Shown here: positions 1 through 64,000 of the stretch, piece by piece | Position numbering within the stretch: position 1 is the stretch's first letter | Layout of the letters: each line of letters opens with the position of its first letter | From: Pholis gunnellus | Taxonomy: Eukaryota; Chordata; Actinopteri; Perciformes; Pholidae | Assembly: GCA_910591455.2 (NCBI GenBank) | Contig: OU342808.1 | Location: 23,798,714 to 23,862,713 of the forward strand | Length of the DNA stretch: 64,000 nt | Direction of reading: 5' to 3' | Made by a program: the position numbers and the translations under genes | Notes under the pieces: generated by a model | Seen by the model: only the letters and a program-made list of their open reading frames with translations | Database searches by the model: none | What the model was told of the DNA's origin: nothing

Positions 1-52988
<52,988 letters not shown>

Positions 52989-53300
52989 CGTGTGATTAAA
53001 GAGTCTGTGCTGGCTCTCAGGTGAAGTGCAGCCAGACGGACGGATGCGCAGACCGGCGAGCTGGTGACTGACTGACGGACTGACTGACTGACTGTCCCGG
53101 TCTGTGCAGGAGTCGCTCTTCGGTCGGCGTTAAAAGTCCCTGAACTTCAAGGCAGGTCCTACAGCCACTACTACACTGACACCACAACGACGAGAACAGA
53201 TAGTAGAAAGCAGGGATCCTATTTCCAACCCATGTGACAGGAAATAGGGGCAATAGATTCAACCTGCAGCGCTGGGGAAGCAGCGGAAAAAACGGAGGAG
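52989..53300 (-). promoter_or_regulatory. kremen1: putative kremen1 5' UTR and proximal promoter
   Basis: This is the sequence immediately 5' of the start codon on the gene strand. Around 53136-53120 there is a TTTTAA core (gene strand GACTTTTAACGCC) that could act as a weak TATA-like element, but no strong consensus TATA box or initiator can be assigned. The stretch contains a short CTGA/CAGT tetranucleotide array (53066-53095) and, further out, a GGGA array (53299-53325). CpG dinucleotides are present but no dense CpG island was evident by eye. The transcription start is not determined and an additional non-coding 5' exon cannot be excluded. Confidence 0.4.
53066..53095 (+). repeat. (ACTG)n tetranucleotide array in the putative 5' UTR
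   Basis: Imperfect actg units (gactgactgacggactgactgactgactg) about 80-105 bp upstream of the start codon. If transcribed, it would be CAGT repeats in the leader. Confidence 0.9.
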
Positions 53301-53325
53301 GAGGGAGGGAGGGAGGGAGGGAGAG
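53299..53325 (+). repeat. (GGGA)n purine array
   Basis: gaggagggagggagggaggg-type units about 320 bp upstream of the kremen1 start codon. They form a CT-rich pyrimidine tract on the gene strand, a common feature of promoter-proximal DNA. Confidence 0.9.
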
Positions 53326-53728
53326 AGGGTGGCGCTGCTGGGGTTGGAGGCTGGACTCAGTGGTGCGATAAACAGCAGGTTAATAAAGTATAAACTGAGT
53401 TTGGAATATCATTCCAAACCTATTCCACTTTTAATAACTAACTTTAAGCAGCACACAGCCATCGTGCATTTACTACTAGGTCTCTACATTAAAGGTATAG
53501 AAGTGATGCTACAGGAGATCAGATCAGAACAGTCCACTGACATGCTATGCAGTACCAGTGACGCACAATAAATCCCGTCTGGTGGCAGGGGCGTAAATAT
53601 AGACATTGTCGGCAGTGCAGCTGCACTGGGGCCCCGGGGTGGAGGGGCCTATAGAGAGATAGGCTCTCCAAAAATGTATTGTACTGGATGGAGAAAGGGC
53701 CCAGATTGCCACCTCGCAAATATGCAAT

Positions 53729-53730
<2 letters not shown>

Positions 53731-53805
<75 letters not shown>
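53731..53805 (+). repeat. (TG)n microsatellite (75 nt)
   Basis: An uninterrupted TG array about 740 bp upstream of the kremen1 start codon. Confidence 0.97.
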
Positions 53806-53806
<1 letters not shown>

Positions 53807-54761
53807 TTGACAAAATCTGTCAAGACTGACAAGCTGAGCACATCTGCAAGCCGAGCCAGCAGTCATGCCTCTCAAACATAAAAGAAGCACGTAAGGAAAG
53901 ACGGCAGCGAAGCTCCGTAAATTACATTTTTTGGGCTTTTTTTAATAAACAGTTGCCAGCCCACGCTGTGTGTGTGCTTCACAACTAGAATCTAGCGTGC
54001 AGTAGGGCCCGTCGTAAACAGCCTTACGCCACTGTCGGCTGTATACGGGAGTATTGTCTTGGTTTTTATGATGTTGGGGTCTAAATCTAATTGGGGGTCC
54101 ATTACATTTGGAGACCCTTGGGCTACGACATACAGTACTCAATTCTAAAATGCACACAAAGGAAAGTCAAAGGCAGTACGTCATTTTAATAGCTATATTA
54201 TGGAACAGGGGGGAGTGGTGAGGGAGAAGGATTTGCACATGATTTGGTAGAGAGGAGGCTACAGAAGGTAGCCCTATGGCCTAATAAAGAAAAGATGAAT
54301 TAAGACGTGGATGAGGTTGGGGAAATTACTCTACTTTTTTATGCATTTTTTTTTTTTATTCCTGCGCCTGCGGCTGGAGTTGTGATCAAAGAAACTTGTG
54401 ATCACAAAACATTTAAGTGTTTTTTTATTTTTATTTGTCTGCCTAACATTTAATCAATAGATGCGAGTCCCTGGGCACAATTTTGCAGAATCACAAGACT
54501 TTTTTCTGGAGCGATTTTTAGTTGTTGATGTCCACAGTTAGTTATTGGATCATTCTAATCCACAGTAATGGGTGAGGTGTTGTATTTTAAACTAAAACAA
54601 ACAAGCAGATTATCTTAACATTTCCGGTATATAATGAATGTAATGTTCTTTTTTAAGGAAACAAAAATACTAATTGTACTCCTTGGATGATTTTTTTTTT
54701 CCTTCAGATGTGTCCATTCACGCTTTTCTAATCTTACTCACTGGCTAGAAACAGGAGCACC

Positions 54762-54817
54762 GTGTGCGTGCGTGCGTGCGTGTGTGTGTGTGTGTGTGTA
54801 TGTGTGTGTGTATGTGT
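54762..54817 (+). repeat. (TGCG)n-(TG)n compound microsatellite
   Basis: gtgcgtgcgtgcgtgcg followed by TG with two TA interruptions. Confidence 0.95.
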
Positions 54818-55299
54818 AAGCCCACTGATGGTGCTTCTCACCTCTTTGCCATTTCACACTGACAGTCTCATCTTCAGTGTGAAACAGCACCCTCGTGTGT
54901 TTCCCTGCGAGCATCATGCAGCACCATTGAGAAGAGTCCACGGCATCAAACGCAGCCAGTTGGCCTAAAAATAGAAGATCCAGTATGAGCTCACCACTCT
55001 TGAGGAAAAGGAGGCCTAACATGTATTTTGCCAAAACCGACGGGGTTGAGATGGGGAGCACTGGGAAAGTAATCTGGCATGACGTGTGCCCTTTCCAGAG
55101 ACGTAACTGTGTGGCTTAGAGATGCTGGATGGTAAAAAAACTGTACTTTACAGCGAAAGATGGTTTGGGAGAAAAAGATTTATTATAATGTAACTATACT
55201 GACAGGTTACTCAGATGTTTAACCTTTTCTGAAACTAGCTGTCGGTCCAAAGTGACTCTGACATTATATGTATTATATCCCATTACATTTCCCATCAAT

Positions 55300-55580
55300 A
55301 ACTAAGTATACTTAGTATATTACTGTACTTAAGTATCATTTTGAGGTATTTTCTTATTCTGTACTTTACATTTCTTTGCCACTACGTTTTAGGGGATATT
55401 TTGCAGCTACACAACACCTTTAGAAAATATGATGCATTTTTAAAGATTGAACTACATCTCAGTATAAGTAGTTTAAATGAATGTGGATAAACTACAACAA
55501 TAATATGTTTTCGCCACATTTGTGCATCAGTATACTGTGCTACTGTTAATGATCTAATATATAACATTTGGCTGATATAT
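55300..55580 (+). repeat. dispersed teleost repeat (gtacttaagtat...gatgcatt...)
   Basis: The ordered words actgtacttaagtatcattttgaggta, ctactacgtttt-like ccactacgttttaggg, aaaatatgatgcattttta and gtgcatcagta are recognised from memory as a very common acanthomorph repeat block. Boundaries approximate. Confidence 0.55.
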
Positions 55581-55597
55581 CTTTCTATCTGTCTGCG

Positions 55598-55770
55598 AGG
55601 GGCTGCAACTAACACTTGTTTTTATTATCAATGAATTATTTTAACTGTTCTTGATAAAGTTCCCAGAGCTGATCGTGATGTTTCATATAAACTAAACTAA
55701 AACACATTCAGTTCACTATCATAGAACTGGAACCAGCGATTTTCTTCTATTTTTGCTTAAGGGGAGACAC
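55598..55770 (+). repeat. dispersed teleost repeat starting ggggctgcaactaac
   Basis: It opens gaggggctgcaactaacact, then ttattatcaatgaattattt, gttcccagagctgatcgtgatg and acattcagttcactatcatagaactggaaccagcgattttctt. This order matches a frequent teleost repeat I recall. It follows directly after the repeat at 55300-55580, so the two may be nested insertions. Confidence 0.6.
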
Positions 55771-56199
55771 AACAGGTGAATATACTGTGTGCTCATTTCC
55801 ATACATTATTTGAGCATTGGATGAGGCCATGTTCAAAATGATTGTTTCATTGTGTTGACATATTAGAGTCAAAGGTTTTTTACAGAGAGAATCTCTTTAT
55901 TTTAGAAAACACTTCCAACAGCCATCGAGTATTTCTACTTTGAGGTAATGCTGCTTTTAACTGAACCAAGGACCTGAATACGTCATCCGCCACAGTAGCC
56001 CATGCATCGCTATCATTATTTAGCATGTGACATGTTATGAGTGGGTGCTCACACAAAGCAGTCTCAGTGCCCTCAGACTATTAACTATATGATCATTAAC
56101 CTGAATTGGAGTCCTGTCATTACCTCCCATCTTCCCGGAATGCTATCAGTCTGTGATGCTGTGCAGTTGTGGTAGCAAGGCCTCCTTTGTCTTCTTTGT

Positions 56200-56272
56200 C
56201 TGTGTGTGCGTCTGTGTCTGTGTGTGTGTGTGCGTCTGTGTGTGTGTATGTGTGTGTGTGTGTGTGTGTGTG
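56200..56272 (+). repeat. (TG)n microsatellite, interrupted
   Basis: TG with CG, TC and TA interruptions over about 73 nt. Confidence 0.95.
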
Positions 56273-57412
56273 AGATCACATGTTGGACATGTCTACACAC
56301 GCTGCCTGGCCACATTCCTTGTGGTCTGCTGGAGTTACTGTAATTCTTCTCTGTCTTTTTTTGCTCTCTCCAGATAAAACTCACCACTTCCACACATGAC
56401 ATTCACACTTAATTATTTTCGGGCACTTCGCCTTTTAGACTGCTCGGCTGTTTTTCATTGGGTTGAGAACGTCGGATAACGAGTATCCAGAGTTCCTCCT
56501 CCATGTGTGTACATTTCTAGCACGGGTGGATGCGGCAGCGAGCGCTGAGCCCTCTCGCCCTGCCGGTGTGTCCTCCCTGCTTTGTTATGCAAGACGGCGG
56601 ATGAAGGTCACAGCAAGAATAATCCACCGAGATGTATTAGAAAGTAGTCCGGCATCCCTGATCTGCCTGCCAATGGGATGTTATGCGTAGCTGAATTAGA
56701 AGTTGGCCCAGATGCTTTGAATTCACAAATTTAGGAGCCAAGACTCATGTCATGTCCTTGTATTCTCTTGGGTAAACACGAGCACCTGGCCCTGAATTTT
56801 AATGCCACATTTTTCTACTTCCCTGGACAAAAACTACGTCTCGCTCTGCGCTTTGCTTTCTCTCCTTCTTGGCAGCCGAGAGAATCTTTGGTTGCATTGA
56901 ACCTGAAGCTGTCAAATCTTTTGACACGCCATTTCATTTCGATCTCATCTGAGAGAGAGGTACACAACTGAAAGGGTCCGTCCATTCACTCAGATTACAA
57001 AAAAAAAAAACTTTTCTGAAGTGGAATCAAACCATGCAGATAGTTTTTGTGTTTCTTATTCCAGGATTGGAATCTTTGACATTTCTGCCAGCACAGCACT
57101 TCAATACAATAAAAGGTGAACGGGAATTCATTTGTGCTGCTCACAGCATTAAAAGTGACATTTAAAAGCTCAACAGCAGCGTGATTATTCAGGATAACTC
57201 ACAGACTTGACTGTGAACAGTGTATGCAAAACTACTTTGAATTTGATTAAGTTACACACTTGAGTACTCAAATGTGAAGAATTGATGCTTTTCTTTCTTA
57301 GATGATAGTAGACTTATTATCTTTGGGTTCGACTGTTGGTCGGACAAAAACAACGGCGTGAATAACTCAATTTGGGCTCTGACAAATTGTGGGCTCGCTA
57401 CTTTCTGACATG

Positions 57413-57472
57413 TTACAGACAAAACAATAACTCAATTAATCAAGAAAATAAATCTTTGATAAATTGGGTGAA
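57413..57472 (-). repeat. short fragment of the ggctgcaactaac-type repeat
   Basis: cagacaaaacaataactcaattaatcaagaaaataaatctttgataaattg resembles the reverse complement of the AT-rich start of the family at 55598-55770. Very short, so weakly supported. Confidence 0.3.
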
Positions 57473-60400
57473 CCGATCCTTTAAAACGAGTATGATGGAA
57501 ATTCGCTTCTGAGGCTAAATTTGGTTGGGTTGGGGACGTGTGTGCACCCTGAAGAACCTGACAAGAAGGAGGATGCAGATTTTTTTCATCACCACGGTGT
57601 CCGGATCATTCTCCACAGTGCCGAAACAATCTCTGCGGTCGCTTGGCTCATTACATTAATTCAAAACAAAACACGCCGGCACACACATTGACGCTGACTT
57701 CTCTCGCGTCTACTCCTATCGGGGGGGGACACAGTGAGTCGACGCGATTACTCAACCAAAGCATCTGGTTGTTGTCTGAAGTCTGTTTGACCCCGGCCAA
57801 CAAACCCTCACGCGGCCACATCAGTGTCCATATGATCCAGATCATTAGTGGTTGCACACCCAACGCACATTATGGTGTCACTCTCTGACCCCGGCAAAGC
57901 TTTGTTGAGGTGGGCTCCCCTTGACAAATGACTGCCTCTGGCCCTATCTGCAGCAGTAACAACCCCCCAACCACCATCTTCTCTTAACTCATATCCCCTA
58001 CACACACACACACACACACCTGTGCAGGCCCCTGAGCTTACCCGTGTTCAAAGCCAAGATAAAAGCTAACGTTTACATCCAGCCACCTGCACGTAACCAG
58101 CAGCCCCCAGCAGCAGCACCACAAACCCTGCTCCGCCTCTCTTCGCTGACACACACAGCAGTCATCCGTCTTGCTCGGCCTCCCGGGTCTCTAATTAGGC
58201 TCCGGGTGGGTGACACCCTCTGGAATGTTTATTGTAACATTGCTCAGCCATTATCTCCTTAAAAAAAAAAGGACACAAAAGGAGAAGAAGAAATTATAGA
58301 AAGCAGGCAGAGAAAGCATGAGAGGTGGATGGATTGGGTTTTGTTATCAGGACTAAATTGCTGTAAATAAGTTCATTACAGTTCATTACAACTTGGGTCT
58401 CATTGTCATGTGTCATGCGTATCAGTTATGGTAACATTGTATCCTCCAAAGTAATATGGAGGTTATCTAGTTGGTGATAAAACTACAAATGTGTCTATAC
58501 AAATCTTACATCACACAGTGCGCACATCTATGGGACCGTAAGCACGTTCATAGGTTAAAAGTTGAAGCTCAAAGCCTTGCCTGTAAACTGTGATGGATGT
58601 TTACAACTGAGAGTTTAAGTAGTAAGTTTACCGTTTGCCTGTGTTATGTCTTTAATGATTTAATGATTAATTCTATTGATTATAACTGTATTATCCTTTT
58701 ATAGCAGCACAGATGAGCCCATTGATATAGAATGAAGAAACATGAATATAGAAACATGTAAACTGTTATCCTCTAAGATGACAGCCTGCGTGGGTTGATG
58801 TGATTGCTTTGCATCGGTTGTTCTGTTCCTTCAGTTTGAACAGAGGAGAAGAGGAAGAGAAAACTCTCGAGCACAAGATGAGACCGGCTGGTAAAACATC
58901 AACTCAGTTGCCAGCTTTTAACTACAGTGGACGCCAGCCATTCGTGTTTCTCGCGCCTTGGCCACCAGCCTCAAAAGGGCAAAAATACCAAAAGACCTCA
59001 AAAGTTCCAAAACCAAACCAAAAGCCAAACTTGAAGCATCTCGGCCCTTTTAAACCAGAGCCTGGTCTCTGCATAAGTGATCATTCCATTTTTGGGAAAT
59101 CCTATAAACGTGACTGATTTATTGGGTGATGCAGTAAAATGTATTTGAAGCGGGGTGGCAGCAATAGCAGTGGTGCTGAGAAACTGTAGAAAAACAATGG
59201 AAAGAATACACATTGGCTGTGATTTAAATTAATCAATTAGCTTTCATTTTGAATAACATATTTAAACTAAAATGGGGTATTCCACGAAGAAGCAATATCA
59301 CATACGAACACAACAACAGCTGTGACCCATCACACTGGAAAATGTAGTCGGCGGTGTTCTTACTGATCCATTCTTCACTGACTCGACGACTGTATAACTC
59401 AACTTTCCTGACGCTTGAGATTGATGTAACAGAACAAATAAGAAATTGCCCTTTAATGCCAGCAAAGATAAGGACATCATGGCTAACATCATCACCATCA
59501 ACCTTCTTCCAAGTCAGAAATATCTTCGCAGTCACTCGTCACAGCTCAGGAAAAGAGCCAGAAGCCAGAGAAGTGCTGGCCAGCACGTCCCGCCATAAAA
59601 CAATGTCCCCACCCAGTGGGGATCATCCCGAGATGGATATTAGTTGTTAGTGTGACAATGACAGCACATGTGACTCACACTTAAAAATTAGCTGCTAATG
59701 GCAAAGGAGCATCGGAGCTATTTCGTGTTGGAGAATGACAAAAGGTCAAACGAGAGCCTCTAAACAACAACAAGTTTTCTCTGTTGGGCTGTAATGACAT
59801 ATTCTGAATATCTACTTGGGAACGTTTGGCTCTGGAAAATTCTGGGAAACCTTGTTTTGCTGAAACACAAGAAATACAATTAGAACGTGTCCTTTACATT
59901 CGCAAGTGGTGCGTTTGTTTTGAGAGTCTTCTGAGCCTCGTCTTCACAGAGTTGAAGAAAGTGGTCACCACACTGAGTCAACTTCAATCCAAATGCTTTT
60001 TTTTTTTTGTGCACAAACAACTCCAGGCGGTTTTAGCTTTGTGGGGTATATTGAGGCCAGACTTGTTTTTACACCCCCCCCCCATGTCAAACTCGACAAC
60101 ATTGTAAACATCCTCTGATGGTCGTCTTTTTGTGAGAACCACAACCCACTATATGCAAAGTGTAAACTGCTGATGGGAAACACACTTGGGGATGCAAACT
60201 TTAGTATGGCTACATTGTTTACAAGAGCTGAACAAAAAGATGAAAAGCGCCCTGACCTCATGTTTCATTCCAGCAGCTAAACAGTTCCATAGTGTCCATG
60301 AGCCGAGTTTCAGGCCACAGGATCCAGGAACAAAATGCATGTTTGCAGGTTTATAGTTTCAAGCTGTGAACAGGCGATCCCCTGTCGCTGCTAATACACC

Positions 60401-62418
60401 ATGTTGGGCTGATGTCTGGCACGTCTCCCACTACATCTCAATCCCAATTATGACATGAAACTAGGCAGGGGAAGCTGTGTCCTCCATGCAATCTTCTAAA
60501 ACGCAATTCAGAAAGCATGACAAATCCTTGGCTGCAAATCGTACTGAAACTGAAGGAAAAGCAAGTTGGAAGATTTCAGTTCACATCCAGAGGATTACCT
60601 TGCGCTGCACAGTCAGACACTACACAGGAGTAGCAGCAAGAGATTACTGCAGACTGTGTCTGAATTGCTTAAATTAGACTTTGTTACCTTCGTAATCAGT
60701 GAACTTCAGAAATGTATATCATGTATGCTTAGAAAAACGAGTTGAAACTAGGTGAAACTACATTTTTTCAAAAGTAAAATGAAGTATTGTACAGTACCGT
60801 ATATAAAAGTTCAAGCATTGCATTAGAAAATATGCCATACAGTTCACATGGATGGAATAAAGGAAGATGAATCTTTTCTTCATAAATTGATTAAATATTT
60901 TGTCTACAAAATGTCCAAAACATGGCGAAAAAACGGCAGCTGTTTGCAGGCAGGCTGTAGCTGCTGCGGTTGTGGGCAAAAACAGGATCGATTTCAGGTG
61001 TCGTTTGACTGGAAAAGTTTCTATACTACTTGGTACTGGGTTATTTCGGTCGATACCTTAAAACGTATTAGGATTAGCGAGCAAAGAAAGAAAGAAAAAT
61101 GCATATTAAATACAGAGTACAGCGATGTATGTATAGCATGTTGACAATCTGTAGTAATTACTGCATGAGCACTGTCAAAACCACTAAGCAGTGACTGTCC
61201 AGACGTTCAGAAGCCGCTCTGAATGAGAGGACTGAAACAAAGTGAAACTCGTCTTTCCTTCCGCATGAATAACAAGAAATTAACCTGATGATGCTGTGGC
61301 TGCCTGTGTCTTCTCAATTAGCGCAGGGCTGAGCGGGGACGGGGATATGCATACTTATGAGATCTTCAACCTTGTGGATTCAGACGTGCCGAGGAAGAGA
61401 CAACAGATGATGAATCACGACATTGAGAATTCATAATAAGCCTGAGAGAGAAAAATAAAGGACCTTCAACGCTCCTGCGACATGAAATGCTCATCCACAA
61501 GCAGGAATATGCACGGGCACACACTGAGAAGAACCACCAGCAAATGTGTCTAGACAGTAAACAATACCTGCCTCAAGGGCCAAAGAATGTGGGCTAACTA
61601 GATACTGAACTCAGTGCAGAAGTCTTGAAAGTGAGCAATTGTCTACGAATAAATAAATAGGATGTAAAGTGAGCAGACTACCACTCGCACCGAATGATCG
61701 CAAAGAAAGCACTGCATGTTGCAATGACTGAATATTAAGATCTTCTTCATTAAGACACTAATGTCAGTAAAAATAAAAGATGAAACGGAGGCAAGTCCGG
61801 GCTTGTATCACCTGATATGAATTCATTTGAAAAGCTGTCACTACCACTGCAGGGTTTCAGACAGTATGCACACCGACACACTGACAACCACAAACAAATC
61901 CATAGATGAAACTCCACCTACACGGAGCAGAGATTTAACTCCTTCTGTATCATATCTGTGCATCAGACAAGTTCCACAGTGCATGATGGGGGGGGGATAT
62001 GCCTTTTGAAGTTGCCTCTTTCTTCTTAGAGCTAGCTTTGGCGTAACGCAGCAAGTTAAGAAGATCATCAAGCGTAATGGTTGGGGAGGATTGCAGAGCT
62101 TTATCTCTGATGGCAAGAACAAAGTGCTTGATGATCTGGGGGGATTCTGGGGGGATTCTGGGGCTGGATTTGATGGGAATTCCCAAGCCTGCTGGGGCAG
62201 TTCACTTGTGCTAATAGACAGGTGCTATCATAAATCTAGAGTCAACGAATTACTCACTCAGCTTTAACTACTGAGACTTAAGGTATCTGGGGATAAAGTT
62301 TTCCTTTGACAGATTACATCTAGTGATAGAAGGTTCTCCTTTGGATAGACGCCATGTAAATGTCTGGCAGGGATGTGACAATAAATTGACGACGTGGGGA
62401 AACGCATATCAAACTAGA

Positions 62419-62743
62419 AAGGTGCACTCAGTAGAGTGCAGATATCCGCAGGTGTGTCTGCAACGATCACTGCTGTATTGTGTGAGTGAATTAATAAAAC
62501 ACACAACTGGCTAACCTCCTGTCTAGACACCAATGCGCTGTAAGGCGTCGTTAAAACACATTTAATTAAAACTCAAAAGCAAGCGGCGATGTGTGCCGGC
62601 AACCGGCTCAAAGTCAACGTATAAGTCACTTCATACAATCAAAAACTAAAGTCTAAACTCTCCAAGCTGTCTGCCCACTCAGCGGCGAGTGAGTTGTGGG
62701 AAGGTACAGCAGTGTGTGTACTGGTAGTTGCGTTAGCTGTTAG
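62419..62743 (+). repeat. unclassified dispersed repeat, copy B
   Basis: This is the partner of 14519-14803. It opens aggtgcactcagtagagtgc and closes tacagcagtgtgtgtactgg then tagttgcgttagctgtta. Relative to copy A it carries an extra stretch of roughly 35-40 bases near 62485-62525. Same orientation, no open frame of note. Confidence 0.75.
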
Positions 62744-64000
62744 CCACGCACCACAGTCAATGGCAGTATAAAACAGGCATTAAAAGATGTTTTGAGAAAG
62801 TGTGAGTCACCGCAACCATGAGCGGTCCTTGAGCACGCATCCATAACTGGGCACCCCGACATTTTTTTGCAGCTTGCTGCAGCAGAATGCGAGATTAGCC
62901 GTGGACAGACACAGGGTTGTGCGCTCACTCACAGACGCAAGCGACGGATCGTACGAAACTTTTTATTTTTTAAACCTGTTGCTATGAATTCAAGAGATGT
63001 CAAATCCTAAAATGTCTATTACCTTTGCCATCTCAGTATTGAGTAAATAAAAGACCACACAACAATAAAAGATGTGGCTTCAAATGGGATCTGATTGAAG
63101 CAGATGAAACCAAATCACAAGAGCTGCATGTCGCGGTAAAAAAAAAAACAACATCCAAAAAAAAGGACCCAGGAGAGCAGTGAAGCAGGGTCACAGGAAG
63201 TTGTGTTTGTCAGGAATTAACTCCTTCAAAGGGAAACAAACAATCACGACAGAGCAAAAAAAACAATATCTTTGCATGCTGAGAAGAAGTGCCGTGGTGC
63301 ACATCCTTATTCATGAGGACACTTGATCTGTGCATAAAAAGCTTTTGAAAATGGTTTGTATTCTTTTCAGTTGGAAAAATCAGAGGGGAATGTTGTTTGA
63401 GGATTATCGCCACTAAAATGATTTCTCAGGATGAGAATGAGCTTTGAAAATATTTCCCCTCCAGGCAAATAAAAGGCGAACGCTAACAATTCTGTATTTA
63501 TTTTCTCCTCTCACTTCGCTTTTGTCCGTGCCCGCCACTGCTTTGCATTTTTAAATCACTCCGAATCGGGAAAATCGCTTCCACCCAGTTGTCGTGTTTA
63601 TGAAAACAGAAGTTTCCAAGAGCCTGCAATGAATTTATATTTGGTACAAGCTACGTAGCGCATCTCACTCCCCCTGGCAACGTGCCCCTCCGCAAGCTTT
63701 CCATGGAAGTTCGTCTCCCCAGTTTCCACACTGCCGACTGATTGATTTGCTCTTTAATGGCTTCCTGTGTTGGGCATGGTCTAGGACGAACATCTGCAAG
63801 GGTGGATTGGGCATGCTGGGGCTGTTTTGCTCTGCTACGCTCATCTGTGGTGTAGTAAAGTGAGGTATCTGCCTCTTCTGTGGCCTGGGAGAATGACGTG
63901 CTCCATTATAAAAAGAACTGACTCCAATGTAAAATGAGCCTTGGGTCCTAACGGCCGCTGGTCGCTGAGTGGATTACATTGCCTCGGAGGATGAAGTTCA

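Larger units (their letters stand above)
53326..64000. other. upstream flank of kremen1, no gene recognised
   Basis: About 10.7 kb with no exon, RNA gene or complete transposon gene that I can support. It contains TG arrays (53731-53805, 54762-54817, 56200-56272), a short CA array (58003-58019), dispersed teleost repeats (about 55300-55580 and 55598-55770) and copy B of the unclassified repeat (62419-62743). The open frames here are short, without recognisable domains. Regulatory elements for kremen1 may lie here but cannot be fixed from one sequence. Confidence 0.65.

Noticed and set aside
59233..59535. 100-codon minus-strand frame with a somewhat protein-like middle
   Set aside because: It starts at GTG three codons after a stop, there are no domain matches from memory, and a second frame is also open across the same stretch.

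Overview
This window is vertebrate nuclear DNA, most probably from a ray-finned fish of the percomorph/acanthomorph group. The evidence is a multi-exon gene with canonical GT-AG introns of 0.65 to 18.7 kb, very abundant CA/TG and GA microsatellites, long poly-G/poly-C runs, and several dispersed repeats that I recognise from memory as typical of acanthomorph genomes. No repeat-library or protein search was run. There is no bacterial, organellar or viral gene organisation.

One protein-coding gene is supported: kremen1, on the minus strand. It encodes the kringle-WSC-CUB single-pass membrane receptor for Dickkopf proteins, which dampens Wnt/beta-catenin signalling. Nine coding exons were placed by splice sites, reading frame and recalled similarity to mammalian KREMEN1. 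They are exon 1 52910-52988 (start codon, signal peptide), exon 2 34025-34187 and exon 3 25009-25100 (kringle), exon 4 9687-9811 and exon 5 7873-8026 (WSC), exon 6 6228-6560 (CUB), exon 7 1623-1820 (juxtamembrane stalk), exon 8 887-971 (transmembrane helix) and exon 9 from 28 down to the window edge (start of the cytoplasmic tail). Joined, they give an uninterrupted frame of 419 codons. The rest of the tail, the stop codon and the 3' UTR lie outside the window to the left.

Layout: 1-9.8 kb holds the compact 3' half of the gene (exons 4-9). 9.8-53 kb is mostly introns 3, 2 and 1 with three small exons. 53-64 kb is upstream flank in which no gene was recognised. The introns and flank carry non-autonomous DNA transposons (a TA-flanked element at 5519-6162, hAT-like elements with 8-bp target duplications at 33401-33692 and 47164-47733), a decayed LINE 3' end at about 25.35-25.64 kb, fragments of several dispersed repeat families, and dozens of simple repeats.

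The points most worth a second look are two in-frame alternative donors 42 nt apart at the end of exon 7, a pair of roughly 95-bp direct repeats bracketing the transmembrane exon, a DNA element made largely of repeated GGTTCT/AGAACC half-palindromes, and a two-copy unclassified repeat (14.5 kb and 62.4 kb). I did not find a convincing new biological system; this is an ordinary vertebrate gene locus with some interesting repeat structure.
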